DNA of 64,000 nt from Janthinobacterium lividum. GTDB taxonomy: Bacteria; Pseudomonadota; Gammaproteobacteria; Burkholderiales; Burkholderiaceae_D. The notes beneath the pieces are model-generated. The model saw only the letters and a list, made by a program, of their open reading frames with translations. It ran no database searches and was not told where the DNA came from. The DNA lies in NCBI RefSeq assembly GCF_034424625.1, contig NZ_CP139976.1, positions 1,736,001-1,800,000 of the forward strand, in the 5' to 3' direction. Of this stretch, positions 53,660 to 63,512 are shown piece by piece (position 1 is the first letter of the stretch; the number at the start of each line of letters is the position of its first letter). The position numbers were made by a program, and so were the translations under genes.

Positions 53660-56632
53660 TCAATAGGCCAGGCGGCCCGGCACGCTCACTTCGATCTGCG
53701 TGCCGGCGCCGGGCCGGCTGTCGATGCGCAGCCTGGCCCCGATGGCGGCGGCGCGCTCGCGCATGCCGACCAGGCCCCAGTGGCCGGGCCGCTGGCCCGC
53801 CTGCGCCACGGCGTCATCGAGGCCGCAGCCGTCGTCGCGCACGCGCAGGGTGAATGCCTGCTCCGCATAGTCGAGTTCCAGCATGATGTTTGCCGCCTCG
53901 GCGTAGCGCGAAGCGTTGAACAGCGCTTCGCGCGCGATGGCATAGATTTCGTCATGCACGCGCGGCTGCAGGCGCCGGCAGATGCCGCTGACATGCACCG
54001 TGAAGGCGTGCGCGCGGTGCTCGGCCAGGCCCTTGCCGAATTGCTGCAGCGCCAGCCGCAGTTCGTCGGGTTCGGCCGAGGCGCGCAAGTCCATGATCTG
54101 GTCGCGGCCTTCGATCAGCAGCTGGTCCGCCAGGTTGAGGGTGCCATCGAGGCGCGCCCGTTCGCGCGTGCCCTTGGGCAGCATGTCCGCATGCGCATGG
54201 AACGACAGGATCAGGCCTTGCACGCTTTGCAGCAGCGTATCGTGCAGCGAACGGGCGATGCGCGAGCGCTCGGCCAGGCGCTCCTGCAAGCGTTCCTGCA
54301 ACCGTTCCTGCATATTGCGCGTCAGGTGGCGGATGCGCAGCACATAGCCGCCATACAGCAGCAGCGCGGCGCCCAGCGCCAGCAGCACGACGAACCACGG
54401 CGTTTGCACGAAGGCGGGCGCGATGACGATGTCGAGCCCTGTTCCCTGCGTGTTCCAGACGCCGTCTTCGTTGGCGGCCGTGACGTCGAAGCGGTAGCTG
54501 CCGGGGGCAAGGTTGGTGTAGTACGCTTCGCGGCGTCCCACCGCCTCCTGCCAGCCCGTGTCCACGCCTGCCAGCCGGTAGCGCAGGCGCACGCGTTCCG
54601 GCATCGACAGGCTCAGGGCCGTGAAGCCGATCTGCAGGGTCTTGCTGCCTTGCGGCAGGTGCTGCGGCTTGCCATCGTCCAGCGCGTAACGCACGCCATC
54701 GGCCAGCAAGCTGTGGATCTGCACGGGCGGCGCCAGGGCGTTGCGGCGGATGTGCAGCGGGTCGAGCATGGCGATGGTGGCCGAGGTGGAGAACCACAGC
54801 TTGCCATCGGGCGCATGGATCAGCGACGGCACGGGGCGCAGTTGCGAGGCATGGCCCTGCAAGCCGTCGAGCGCGTCGAAGCGCTCCGAGGCAACAGCGC
54901 TGCCGTCCCGCATCCACGCGGCCAGGCTGGCGGCAGCGATATGGTCGATGCCATCCGCGCCATGCAGCCACAGGTCGCCGTCCGGCAGGCGCACGATGCC
55001 CGATACGCCGCGAAACGCCGCCCCGCGCGCGCCGCGCAAGGTGTGGAAGCGGCCGGCGCGGTACAGGGCCACGCCGTTTTCGCCGCCGGCCCACATCGCC
55101 TCGCCATCGCGGTACAGCTGCAGCACGGTACCCACCTGCAAGCCCTCGGGCGCGCCGAGCCGCTTGACGGCGCCTGCGCGCTGGCCATCGGCCACCAGGC
55201 TGAGCGTATTGTCGGCATGGCCCAGCCAGACGGTGCCGGCGCCATCGATCGCCATGGCCGTGGTCAGCACCGCCGGCAGGCCGGACAGGCCGCCGTCGGC
55301 GATCCATTTTCCTTCGCTCAGGCGAAACAGGCCGCCGCCGGAAAACGAGGCCCACAGGGCGCCCGAGCGGTCCTGCTGCAGCGCCTGCGGATCGAGTCCC
55401 AGCACGGGCGGCACCACGCGCGTCATGGCGCCGTTGCGCGCGCGATGGTGCAGCTCCTGCTCGTTGCCCAGCCACAGCGTGCCGTCGGGCGCCCAGTGGC
55501 TGGCCGCCAGCGCCCCTTTCAGTATCACTTTCTTTACTCCGTCGGCGGTAAAGCTGCGCACGTCGCCGACGTAGTCGCCGATCCACACGTCGCCATCGGG
55601 TCCCGGCAGCATGCCGGGATGGTCGAAGGGCGCGGCAACGGCCAGGGTCTTCAGGCGGTTCGGCCGCAGCCGGTCCAGGCCCGTCGAGGTGCCGAACCAC
55701 AGATTGCCTTCGCGGTCCTGGAACGACGTTTGCGGCAGCGGGCCGCTGATGCCGTTCTGGCGCGTCAGGCGCTGGGCCGGCAGGCTGGGGCCGGAAGGAT
55801 CGAACTTGCGCTCAATGCCATCGGGCTGCATCAGCCACATGGTGCCGGCGCGGTCGAAGCGGATGCCGTTGCCCCTGGCGTCGGGCCGGATGGGCGCGTC
55901 GCCGCGCGGCGCGCTGGTGCGCACGCGATAGTAATTGCTTTGCGCGTCCACAGCCCAGATGGCGCCATCGGGCGCTTCATCCATGCTGGTGAGCATGGTG
56001 CGCGGCCATGCATGGGAAAAGCGCGTCTCGCCCGGCCTGCGGAAAAAGACGCCGTGCATGGTGCCCATCCACTGCGTGCCATCGCGCCCGAACAGGATCT
56101 GGTACACGCGCTTGTCGGGCAGGCCCACGTTGGCGGCCTGCGCTTCGAAGCGTTGCGCGCCCGGCGCCAGGCGCGCCGCGCCATCGCGCGTGCCGACCCA
56201 GATGGCGCCGTCGGGCGCTGCCTCGACATGGAACACGGCGCCCGGCGGCAAGCCGTCCGCTTCCCCGTACGTGCGCGCGCCATCCTTGCGAAAGACGCTG
56301 ACGCCGCCCAGGCGGTAGCCGACCCAGACGGCGCCGTCAGGTGGCGTGGCCAGGCCCAGCACATTGCTCGACGGCAGGCGGTGGCCGTACACGCTGTCGA
56401 CGCGGTCGAAGCGCACGCCATCGTAGCGGTACAAACCGGTGGCCGTGGCGATCCACAGCCAGCCATCCTTGCCCTGGGCGAATTTCAGTACGTCGACGGG
56501 CGCGCCTTGCAGAGCGCCCCAGGCGTTGTGGGTATAGTCGGACAACAGGGGCGATGGGGCGGCCGCGCACGCGTGCAGGTGGCACGCCAGCAGGGGCAAA
56601 ATCAACAGGCGGCGCAGCAGGCGAGCGGACAT
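53660..56632 (-). CDS. Two-component-propeller sensor histidine kinase
   Basis: 990 aa. Signal peptide (LILPLLACHLHACAAA), then about 650 residues of Reg_prop beta-propeller repeats (GKDGWLWIATATGLYRYDG, PDGAVWVGYRLGGV, DREGNLWFGTSTGLDRLRPN), a Y_Y_Y domain (RYRLAGVDTGWQEAVGRREA), a membrane helix (VVLLALGAALLLYGGYVL), and a NarX/HisKA_3 kinase. The phospho-accepting histidine is H797 in SRIARSLHDTLLQSVQG. The ATP site shows DDGCGLD and GHWGLVGMRERAAAIG. The sensor domain faces the periplasm and the kinase the cytoplasm. No response regulator gene is adjacent. Confidence 0.92.
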   Translation of the reverse strand: MSARLLRRLLILPLLACHLHACAAAPSPLLSDYTHNAWGALQGAPVDVLKFAQGKDGWLWIATATGLYRYDGVRFDRVDSVYGHRLPSSNVLGLATPPDGAVWVGYRLGGVSVFRKDGARTYGEADGLPPGAVFHVEAAPDGAIWVGTRDGAARLAPGAQRFEAQAANVGLPDKRVYQILFGRDGTQWMGTMHGVFFRRPGETRFSHAWPRTMLTSMDEAPDGAIWAVDAQSNYYRVRTSAPRGDAPIRPDARGNGIRFDRAGTMWLMQPDGIERKFDPSGPSLPAQRLTRQNGISGPLPQTSFQDREGNLWFGTSTGLDRLRPNRLKTLAVAAPFDHPGMLPGPDGDVWIGDYVGDVRSFTADGVKKVILKGALAASHWAPDGTLWLGNEQELHHRARNGAMTRVVPPVLGLDPQALQQDRSGALWASFSGGGLFRLSEGKWIADGGLSGLPAVLTTAMAIDGAGTVWLGHADNTLSLVADGQRAGAVKRLGAPEGLQVGTVLQLYRDGEAMWAGGENGVALYRAGRFHTLRGARGAAFRGVSGIVRLPDGDLWLHGADGIDHIAAASLAAWMRDGSAVASERFDALDGLQGHASQLRPVPSLIHAPDGKLWFSTSATIAMLDPLHIRRNALAPPVQIHSLLADGVRYALDDGKPQHLPQGSKTLQIGFTALSLSMPERVRLRYRLAGVDTGWQEAVGRREAYYTNLAPGSYRFDVTAANEDGVWNTQGTGLDIVIAPAFVQTPWFVVLLALGAALLLYGGYVLRIRHLTRNMQERLQERLQERLAERSRIARSLHDTLLQSVQGLILSFHAHADMLPKGTRERARLDGTLNLADQLLIEGRDQIMDLRASAEPDELRLALQQFGKGLAEHRAHAFTVHVSGICRRLQPRVHDEIYAIAREALFNASRYAEAANIMLELDYAEQAFTLRVRDDGCGLDDAVAQAGQRPGHWGLVGMRERAAAIGARLRIDSRPGAGTQIEVSVPGRLAY

Positions 56633-56692
56633 CGGGGCAGGGCGGGGTGGGAAGATGCTGATTGTAGCGCAGCGCCTCGCCTTTCAGCAGGC

Positions 56693-56727
56693 AAAAAAAA
56701 GCCCGCGCGGGGCGGCGCAGGCTTTTT
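56693..56727 (-). terminator. Rho-independent terminator of sodB
   Basis: On the minus strand a GC-rich hairpin (AAAAAGCC ... GGCTTTTT type, 56696-56727) ends in a run of eight T residues, 25 bases after the sodB stop. Confidence 0.82.
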
Positions 56728-56750
56728 CTCCTTACGTTGACAGGAACTGC

Positions 56751-57329
56751 TTACGCGAAGTTCTTGGCAACGAAGTCCCAGTTGACCAGGCCCCAGAACG
56801 TTTCCACGTACTTGGCGCGCAGGTTGCGGTAGTCGATGTAGTAGGCGTGTTCCCAGACGTCGCAGGTCAGCAGCGGCTTGTCGCCGGTGGTCAGCGGGCA
56901 GCCGGCGTTCGAGGTGTTGACGATGTCGACGGAGCCGTCGGCTTTTTGCACCAGCCAGGTCCAGCCCGAACCGAAGTTGCCCACGCACGACTTGGTGAAT
57001 TCTTCCTTGAACTTGTCGAACGACGACCATTTGGCGTTGATCGCGTCAGCCACGGCACCCGCAGGCGCGCCGCCGCCGGCCGGCTTCATGCCGTTCCAGT
57101 AGAAGGTGTGGTTCCATACTTGCGCTGCATTGTTGAAGATGCCGCCCGACGATTTCTTGATGATCTCTTCCAGCGACAGGTTCTCGAACTCGGTACCCTT
57201 GATCAGGTTGTTCAAGTTGGTGACATACGCCTGGTGATGCTTGGCATAGTGGTATTCCAGGGTTTCTTTCGAAATATGCGGCGCCAGAGCGTCCATTTCA
57301 TACGGCAGTGGTGGCAGAGTATGTTCCAT
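56751..57329 (-). CDS. sodB: Superoxide dismutase (Fe type)
   Basis: 192 aa from ATG 57329. Metal ligands are all present: H in [15 protein letters not shown] in [14 protein letters not shown], and D and H in [13 protein letters not shown]. The [14 protein letters not shown] text favours iron. It disproportionates superoxide in the cytoplasm. The frame is open upstream, but the conserved start [15 protein letters not shown] lies here. The 212-bp upstream gap holds a TACAAT-type -10 (57430-57435 on the minus strand) with a weak -35. Confidence 0.96.
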   Translation of the reverse strand: MEHTLPPLPYEMDALAPHISKETLEYHYAKHHQAYVTNLNNLIKGTEFENLSLEEIIKKSSGGIFNNAAQVWNHTFYWNGMKPAGGGAPAGAVADAINAKWSSFDKFKEEFTKSCVGNFGSGWTWLVQKADGSVDIVNTSNAGCPLTTGDKPLLTCDVWEHAYYIDYRNLRAKYVETFWGLVNWDFVAKNFA

Positions 57330-57541
57330 GTGATGTCCCTTTGTGGTGAATGTTCGGAGTCTTCCAGCCTGCGGCCGGAGGGTTGAGCCAAGCTTGCTTG
57401 AAGCAGGCATTCTTGCTGAACGAGCCACTATTGTAAAGCGGATGCGCCATTGCTGCAGATTCCCGCATGCGTTGCGGATGCCGTTCGCGTACTGATTCTC
57501 GTTCAGCCTGAATCGGGCGGAAAAGTTCCCAGCCGCAAGCC

Positions 57542-58561
57542 TCAGCGGATGCGGCGAGTGGTTTCCCGCACGATCAGTTCCAGCGGCGGAATGGCTGCCT
57601 GCACGGCTTCGCCATTGATTAGGCCCAGCAGCGCTTCCGTGGCGATGCGGCCGATGTCGTACAGGGGCTGATGGATGGTGGTGAGCGGCGGCGTCGTGTA
57701 GGACGAGCCGGGCAAGTCATCGAAGCCGACGAGCGAGATATCGTCGGGCACGCGGATGCCCTTGCGGTACAGGCACAGGCGCACGCCGTAGGCGGACAGG
57801 TCGTTGGCGGCGAAGACGGCGCTGAACTGCTGCTGCGTATCAAACAAATGGTTCATGGCCAGCATCCCGCTTGCTTCGTGGAAATCGCCTTCCACCATCA
57901 GCTTCGGGTCGATGGCGATGTCCGCTTCGCGCAGTGCGCGCTGGTAGCCCGTCAGGCGCTCGGCCGCATCCGTGTTGTTGGCGGGGCCGGCCACGAAGGC
58001 GATGCGCCGGTGGCCCAGTTCCACCAGGTGGCGCACGGCCAGGTAGGCGCCGTATTCGTTGTCGAGCTTGAAGCCGATGGCGCTTTTCGTGGCCAGCAGG
58101 CGGCCCGTCGAGACGATGGGGCGCTGCTGCGAGAAATCGAGCACGCTCTCGTCCGAGATGCGCCCCGACAGCAAAATGATGCCGTCCACCTTTCTTGCCA
58201 GCAGCAGGCGGATGCGGTCCGCCTCTTCCTGCGCATTCCAGTGCCCGCTGACGATGACGGACGCATAGCCCGTGTCCTTCAAGCCATCGTCCACGCCGCG
58301 CAGGCTTTCGTCGAAGAAGGGGCTGGAAATGTCCTGCACCACGATGCCGATGGTCATCGAGCGGCCTTTTTTCAGCCCCTGTGCCATCTGGTTCGGCGCG
58401 AATTTCATGTGGGCGATCGCCGCCAGCACGGCGTCGCGCTTGTCGTCGGAGACCCTGGCCGTGCCATTCAGGATGCGCGAGACGGTGCTGGGCGACACGC
58501 CGGCCTGGCGTGCCACGTCGAGCAGGGTGGAAGGGGGAGCAGCGTGGGCGCTATCGTTCAA
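57542..58561 (-). CDS. LacI family transcriptional regulator
   Basis: 339 aa. HTH and hinge: [20 protein letters not shown], then [17 protein letters not shown]. The sugar-binding domain follows to the end. The start is TTG at 58561, supported by AGGA five bases upstream; no ATG or GTG is near. It is divergent from the ABC-glucosidase operon. Three matching palindromic operators lie in the shared 403-bp gap, one close to its own start, so it probably represses both the operon and itself until a beta-glucoside binds. Confidence 0.92.
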   Translation of the reverse strand: MNDSAHAAPPSTLLDVARQAGVSPSTVSRILNGTARVSDDKRDAVLAAIAHMKFAPNQMAQGLKKGRSMTIGIVVQDISSPFFDESLRGVDDGLKDTGYASVIVSGHWNAQEEADRIRLLLARKVDGIILLSGRISDESVLDFSQQRPIVSTGRLLATKSAIGFKLDNEYGAYLAVRHLVELGHRRIAFVAGPANNTDAAERLTGYQRALREADIAIDPKLMVEGDFHEASGMLAMNHLFDTQQQFSAVFAANDLSAYGVRLCLYRKGIRVPDDISLVGFDDLPGSSYTTPPLTTIHQPLYDIGRIATEALLGLINGEAVQAAIPPLELIVRETTRRIR

Positions 58562-58601
58562 TGTGATTCCTGGGTATCAAGATGGCTGGTTGTCAGTGCT
58601 C

Positions 58602-58615
58602 TGAAAACCTTTTCA
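58602..58615. promoter_or_regulatory. LacI-type operator O3 near the lacI-like gene
   Basis: TGAAAACCTTTTCA, one base off the perfect TGAAAACGTTTTCA found at the other two sites. It lies 41-54 bp upstream of the TTG start and probably mediates autoregulation. Confidence 0.65.
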
Positions 58616-58650
58616 ACGAAAGATTACCATAAATGCCCACGGGCCCGTAG

Positions 58651-58742
58651 GTCGGGTTAGCCCTGCGGGCGTAACCCGACATATTGTTGGCCGTGCATGT
58701 CGGATAACGCGCTCGCGCGCCTCGGTGGCCCGCTAATCCGAC
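58651..58742. repeat. Palindromic intergenic repeats (GTCGGRTTA type)
   Basis: Two inverted repeats in a row: GTCGGGTTA (58651-58659) with TAACCCGAC (58672-58680), and GTCGGATAA (58699-58707) with TAATCCGAC (58734-58742). They are related to the cluster at 3997-4118 and sit between two operators. Confidence 0.75.
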
Positions 58743-58749
58743 CTCCATA

Positions 58750-58763
58750 TGAAAACGTTTTCA
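58750..58763. promoter_or_regulatory. LacI-type operator O2
   Basis: A perfect palindrome TGAAAACGTTTTCA about 167 bp upstream of the identical O1. The spacing would allow loop formation between bound tetramers, which is inference. Confidence 0.75.
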
Positions 58764-58875
58764 CAAAAAACAACGGCAGCGCAAATGGCGAATTTTTGCG
58801 CTTTTTCATAGGAGAGCACGCACCACGGCGTGCCGCTTGCCATGCTGCCTTCAATAAAAATGACAACTTTTTCGG

Positions 58876-58904
58876 TTGACTTGATTTTCTTTGCGGTGTT
58901 AAAT
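58876..58904 (+). promoter_or_regulatory. Promoter of the sugar ABC/GH1 operon
   Basis: TTGACT (58876-58881), a 17-bp spacer, and TTAAAT (58899-58904). Transcription would start at about 58911, just before operator O1. Confidence 0.6.
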
Positions 58905-58916
58905 GGACACATGTTG

Positions 58917-58930
58917 TGAAAACGTTTTCA
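58917..58930. promoter_or_regulatory. LacI-type operator O1
   Basis: A perfect palindrome TGAAAACGTTTTCA covering about +7 to +20 of the operon promoter, the position expected for a roadblock repressor. Confidence 0.8.
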
Positions 58931-58964
58931 AGATAGAAGACGCTCAATAAACGGAGATGAAATA

Positions 58965-60254
58965 ATGAAGTCAAGCATCCTTGGCGCCGCCCCGCTGGCA
59001 GCGCTGACCCTGGCCGCCAGTGTGGCCGCCGCGCCCGCAGCCGTTCCGCCGGCTGCAGCCCTGCCGACGCTGGCCCCGGCCACGATTACCGTCGCCTCGT
59101 TCCCCGACCTGGACCGCGCCGTCAAGGCGGCCTTGCCCCTGTGGGAAAAACTGTATCCGCAGGTGAAGGTCAAGCTGGTGAGCCTGCAGATCGACGACCA
59201 CCATAACTCGATGACGACGGCGCTGGCGGCCGGCGCGCGCCTGCCCGACGTGATGGCCATCGACTTCCGCTATGTCGGCAGCTTCGCCGAATCGAAGGGC
59301 ATGGAAGATTTGCTGCAAGCGCCATACGGGGCAGGGCAGTACCGCGCCCAGTTCGTGCCGTTCACCTTCGTGCAGGCGACCAGTTCGCGCGGCACTCTGG
59401 GCGCCATGCCGGCCGACCTGGGACCGGGCACCCTGTTCTACCGCAAGGACCTGATGGACAAGGCGGGCATCAAGGAAACCGACCTGACGCAATCGTGGGA
59501 GTCGTATATCGCCGCCGGCAAGAAACTCAAGGCCGCCACAGGCACCTATCTGCTGGCCGGCGCCAGCGACCTGGCCGACATCTATATCCGCGCCAATTTG
59601 AAAGATGGCGAAGGCATTTACTTTGGCGACAAGGGCCAGGTGCTGGTCGACTCGCCCCGCTTCGTGAAGGCGTTCGAGCTGGCCAAGGCGGCACGGGTGG
59701 CGGGCATCGATGCGCGCACCGTGGCCTGGACGGGCGAGTGGGCCGAAGGCTTCAAACGCGACAAGGTGGCCAGCCAGATGATGGGATCGTGGCTCAGCGG
59801 CCACCTGGCCAAGTGGCTGGCGCCGGCTTCGTCCGGCCAGTGGCGCGCGGCGAACTTGCCGGCCGGTGCGCTGGCGTCGTACGGCGGCTCCTTCTACGGC
59901 ATTCCGAAAAAGGCGGCGAATAAAACCCAGGCCTGGGAATTCATCAAGTTCATGACCGTCAACAAGGATATCCAGCTGCACTCGCTGAAAGAGATCGGCG
60001 CCTTCCCGGCCCTCAAGGCAGCCTATGCGGACCCGATGATGGACGAGCCGCAGGCGTACTTCGGCGGCCAGAAGACGCGCCTGCTGGCGCGCGACACGGC
60101 GGCGAAGATCCCCGTCATCCGCGTCGACAAGTTCGACGCCGTGGCGCGCGACATCGTCAACATGGAACTGGAAAGCGTGCTGGCGCAAAACAAGGATATC
60201 AAGACGGCCCTGGCCGACGCCAAGGCCCTGATCACCCACCGCGCGCGGCGCTAG
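58965..60254 (+). CDS. ABC sugar transporter, periplasmic binding protein
   Basis: 429 aa. Signal peptide (LAALTLAASVAAAPAAVPP) and a family 1 solute-binding fold: ATITVASFPDLDRAVKAALP, YPQVKVKLVSLQIDDHHNSM, DVMAIDFRYVGSFAESKGME, and WEFIKFMTVNKDIQLHSLKE. It is the first gene of the operon, with the permeases, a glucosidase and an ATPase behind it. The context points to a beta-glucoside such as cellobiose as ligand. Confidence 0.92.
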   Translation: MKSSILGAAPLAALTLAASVAAAPAAVPPAAALPTLAPATITVASFPDLDRAVKAALPLWEKLYPQVKVKLVSLQIDDHHNSMTTALAAGARLPDVMAIDFRYVGSFAESKGMEDLLQAPYGAGQYRAQFVPFTFVQATSSRGTLGAMPADLGPGTLFYRKDLMDKAGIKETDLTQSWESYIAAGKKLKAATGTYLLAGASDLADIYIRANLKDGEGIYFGDKGQVLVDSPRFVKAFELAKAARVAGIDARTVAWTGEWAEGFKRDKVASQMMGSWLSGHLAKWLAPASSGQWRAANLPAGALASYGGSFYGIPKKAANKTQAWEFIKFMTVNKDIQLHSLKEIGAFPALKAAYADPMMDEPQAYFGGQKTRLLARDTAAKIPVIRVDKFDAVARDIVNMELESVLAQNKDIKTALADAKALITHRARR

Positions 60255-60261
60255 GAGCAGC

Positions 60262-61260
60262 ATGACTACCTCCATGCCTTGTACCGAGGGCGCGCCCGCT
60301 GCTGCGGCAGCGCGGCCCGCAAAAAAACGCTTCAACATGAAGCAGTGGGCGCCGTACATCTTCATCAGCCCCTTCTTCATCCTGTTCGCCGTCTTCAGCC
60401 TGTTCCCGCTGCTGTTTTCCATCTATTTGTCGTTCAACCAGTGGGAAGCGGCCAGCGGCGTGGAAGCCATGCAGTGGGTTGGCCTGGACAACTACAAGTA
60501 TGCCTTGAGCGACCCGTGGTTCCTGCGCTCGCTGGGCAATACCGTGTGGCTGGCGCTGGCTTCGGGCGTGCCGCAGCACCTGGTGGCCATTCCGCTGGCG
60601 GCCTTCATCCACAACAGCTTCAAGCGCTCGCGCAACCTGGTGATCGGCATTTACTTTTTACCATTCATCACGTCCAGCGTGGCCATCGCCATGGTCTTCA
60701 ATACCCTGTTCTCGCGCGACTATGGGCAGATCAATGTACTGATCCAATGGTGCGCCAGCCTGCCGCTGGTGGGCGGCCTGTTCCCGGTAGAATCGATCGA
60801 CTGGCTGGGCAGCTCGCTGTTCATCAAGCCGGCCGTCGCCTTCGTGATTTTCTGGCGCTACCTGGGCTGGAATTTGGTGCTGTACCTGTCCGCGCTGCAG
60901 GTGATCCCGAAGGATCTGTACGAAGCAGCCACCATCGATGGCGCCTCGAAACGCCAGCAGTTCTGGTACATCACCCTGCCGCAGCTGCGCCCCATGATCT
61001 ACCTGGCCGTGACCCTCACCATCATGGGCAATCTGCAGCTGTTCGAAGAGCCGTTCGTGCTGGTGGCCGAATCGAGCGGCGTGAGCCAGTCGGTGATGAC
61101 GACGGCCATCTTCGTCTACAAGACGGCGTTTTCCTCGGGCGACTTCGGCACGGCGTCGGCCATTTCCTGGCTGCTGTTCCTCATCATCGCCAGCACCACG
61201 TGGGTCAACAACCGCATCTTCAGCCGCAACGAGCGTAGAGAAGGCAAGGAGGCCAAATGA
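60262..61260 (+). CDS. ABC sugar transporter permease (MalF/UgpA type)
   Basis: 332 aa. An N-terminal cytoplasmic extension (residues 1-30) is followed by six membrane helices. The EAA loop, which docks to the ATPase, is YEAATIDGASKRQQFWYITL. Motifs near the start (YIFISPFFILFAVFSLFPLL) fit MalF-like sugar permeases. It lies 7 bp after the binding protein and overlaps the next permease by 4 bp. Confidence 0.93.
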   Translation: MTTSMPCTEGAPAAAAARPAKKRFNMKQWAPYIFISPFFILFAVFSLFPLLFSIYLSFNQWEAASGVEAMQWVGLDNYKYALSDPWFLRSLGNTVWLALASGVPQHLVAIPLAAFIHNSFKRSRNLVIGIYFLPFITSSVAIAMVFNTLFSRDYGQINVLIQWCASLPLVGGLFPVESIDWLGSSLFIKPAVAFVIFWRYLGWNLVLYLSALQVIPKDLYEAATIDGASKRQQFWYITLPQLRPMIYLAVTLTIMGNLQLFEEPFVLVAESSGVSQSVMTTAIFVYKTAFSSGDFGTASAISWLLFLIIASTTWVNNRIFSRNERREGKEAK

Positions 61261-62105
61261 GCGCATTGACAAACCGCCGCGCCAGCGCGGCCAGCACCCG
61301 CTGGACGGCCTACGCCATGGTGGCCATCGGCGCCCTGATCATGGTCGCGCCGTTCTACTTCATGTTCGTCTTCGCCACGCACACGAGCGCCGAGATCTAC
61401 AGCCTGCCGCCGCCGCGCTGGTTCGGCACGGCCCTGCTGAACAACATCGAGCTGCTGCAGGAGCGCCTGCCATTCTGGCGCAATATCGGCATCAGCCTGT
61501 ACGTGGCCCTGATGACGACGGCACTGACCCTGTTCTTTTGCTCGCTGGGCGGCTATGCGTTCGCCATGTACGAATTCCGCTTCAAGCGGCCCTTGTTTAC
61601 CCTGGTGATGGCGTCGATGATCATCCCGTCTTTCATGAACATGATCCCTACCTTCATGCTGATGGATTTCCTCGGCTGGCTGGACCAGCCGCGCGCCCTG
61701 TACGTACCGGGAGCGGCAGGCGCGCTGGGTATCTTCCTCATGCGCCAGTACATCGGCACGGCGATACCGAAGGACCTGATCGAGGCGGCGCGCATAGACG
61801 GCTGCGGCGAGTTCGCCATCTACTGGCGGGTCGTGCTGCCGCTGATCGGCCCCGCCATGGGCACCTTGGGCCTGATCACCTTCATCAACTCGTGGAACAA
61901 TTTCATCACGCCGCTGGTCGTCATGCGCTCGGTCGAAAACTACACGATCCCGCTGGCCCTGCGCAGCATGCAGGCGCCGAACAACACGGAGTGGGGCGCG
62001 CTGATGACGGGCGCCGCCATCGCCGTGCTGCCGCTGCTGCTGATGTTTTTTGTTGCCTCCAAGCGCCTGATCGAAGGGCTGACCCAGGGCGCCGTCAAAG
62101 GCTGA
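61257..62105 (+). CDS. ABC sugar transporter permease (MalG/UgpE type)
   Basis: 282 aa, six membrane helices. The EAA loop is IEAARIDGCGEFAIYWRVVL. The N-terminal half has VAIGALIMVAPFYFMFVFAT and the conserved SLPPPRWFG. It pairs with the previous permease to form the membrane channel. It overlaps the preceding gene by 4 bp and touches the glucosidase start (TGATG). Confidence 0.93.
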   Translation: MSALTNRRASAASTRWTAYAMVAIGALIMVAPFYFMFVFATHTSAEIYSLPPPRWFGTALLNNIELLQERLPFWRNIGISLYVALMTTALTLFFCSLGGYAFAMYEFRFKRPLFTLVMASMIIPSFMNMIPTFMLMDFLGWLDQPRALYVPGAAGALGIFLMRQYIGTAIPKDLIEAARIDGCGEFAIYWRVVLPLIGPAMGTLGLITFINSWNNFITPLVVMRSVENYTIPLALRSMQAPNNTEWGALMTGAAIAVLPLLLMFFVASKRLIEGLTQGAVKG

Positions 62106-63511
62106 TGCACTCACTTATTTCAACCCCTCACACTGATACCACCACCATGCATAACGACGACATTGACACCAATTTCCCCGCCACCTTCACCTGGGGCGTG
62201 GCCACCAGCGCCTACCAGATCGAGGGCGCCGCCGCCATCGACGGCCGCGGCCCGTCCATCTGGGATACCTTCAGCCATACGGATGGCAAGATCATCGACG
62301 GCAGCAATGGCGACGTGGCCTGCGACCACTATCACCGCTATGCCGAGGACGTGGAGCTGATCGCCAACCTGGGCGTGAACGCCTACCGCTTTTCCATGTC
62401 CTGGTCGCGCGTGCAGCCGGCCGGTTCCGGCGCCTGGAACGAAGCGGGCTTCGACTTCTATGCGCGCCTGCTTGACGCCCTGGCCGCCAAGGGGCTCGAT
62501 GCCCATTTGACCCTGTACCACTGGGACTTGCCGCAAGCCTTGCAGGACGAGGGCGGCTGGCTCAATCGCGCCACCTGCTACCACTTTGCCGCCTATGCGG
62601 CCGAGGTGGCGCGCCGCTTCGGCCACAAGGTCGCCAGCATCGCCACCCATAACGAACCGTGGTGCACGGCCGTGCTGGGCCACGGCACGGGCCAGTTCGC
62701 CCCCGGCATGGCCGATCCGGCCGCCGCCGTGCAAGTGTCGCACCACTTGCTGCTGTCGCACGGCTTGGCCATGCAGGCCATGCGCACGGTGAATGCGCCG
62801 GCGAAGCTGGGCATCGTGCTCAATCAATGGACGGCCACACCGGCTACCGACAGTGCCCAGGACCGCGAACTGGCCGAACTCGAATATGCACGCTCGGTGC
62901 AGTGGTATATGGACGCCATCTTCAAGGGCCGCTACCCGGCCCTGGCCCTGAAACACGCCGACGCTTCTGCTTTATTCATCTTTGAAAACGATTTCATGGA
63001 TATTAAACAGCCTATCGATTTCCTTGGCGTGAATTACTACACGCGCGCTTTCATGAGCGCCGAGACGCCGCCGCGCAAGCCCGAATGCAAGCTCGGGGTC
63101 AACGACATGGGCTGGGAAACCTATCCGCAAGGCTTGACGGAGCTGCTCGTGGGCCTGCACCGCGAATACCGGCTGCCGCCCGTCTACATCACGGAAAACG
63201 GCATGGCGGTTGCCGACAAGCCCGTCGACGGCAAGATTCATGACGAACCGCGCATCGAGTACGTGCAACTGCACCTGGATGCCTTGCGCGCCGTGATCGC
63301 GCAGGGCATCGACGTGCGCGGCTATTTCTACTGGAGCCTGATGGATAACTTCGAGTGGAACTCCGGCTACGCCAAGCGCTTCGGCATGCTGTACGTCGAT
63401 TACGCCACGCAGCAACGCAGTTTCAAGGACAGCGCCCTGTGGTACCGCGACTTCATCGCCGCGCAGCGCGCCGCGCATGCCGATGCGGCCGTCCTGGCCG
63501 GGGAGCACTGA
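62105..63511 (+). CDS. GH1 family beta-glucosidase
   Basis: 468 aa from ATG 62105, which overlaps the permease stop and has a short AAAGG ahead of it; ATG 62147 (454 aa) is the alternative. Retaining GH1 enzyme: N-terminal [29 protein letters not shown], acid/base E184 in THNEPWC, nucleophile E364 in YITENGMAV, and [17 protein letters not shown]. No signal peptide, so it cleaves the imported beta-glucoside in the cytoplasm. Confidence 0.94.
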   Translation: MHSLISTPHTDTTTMHNDDIDTNFPATFTWGVATSAYQIEGAAAIDGRGPSIWDTFSHTDGKIIDGSNGDVACDHYHRYAEDVELIANLGVNAYRFSMSWSRVQPAGSGAWNEAGFDFYARLLDALAAKGLDAHLTLYHWDLPQALQDEGGWLNRATCYHFAAYAAEVARRFGHKVASIATHNEPWCTAVLGHGTGQFAPGMADPAAAVQVSHHLLLSHGLAMQAMRTVNAPAKLGIVLNQWTATPATDSAQDRELAELEYARSVQWYMDAIFKGRYPALALKHADASALFIFENDFMDIKQPIDFLGVNYYTRAFMSAETPPRKPECKLGVNDMGWETYPQGLTELLVGLHREYRLPPVYITENGMAVADKPVDGKIHDEPRIEYVQLHLDALRAVIAQGIDVRGYFYWSLMDNFEWNSGYAKRFGMLYVDYATQQRSFKDSALWYRDFIAAQRAAHADAAVLAGEH

Positions 63512-63512
63512 C

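Noticed and set aside
53654..56740. A long open frame on the plus strand, opposite the sensor kinase
   Set aside because: The kinase frame has signal peptide, propellers, membrane helix and H797. The opposite frame is rich in Arg, Ala, His and Gln, with no domain.
61538..62104. Glucosidase frame extending back into the permease gene
   Set aside because: The upstream part is an out-of-frame reading of the permease, and GH1 similarity begins only after 62147.
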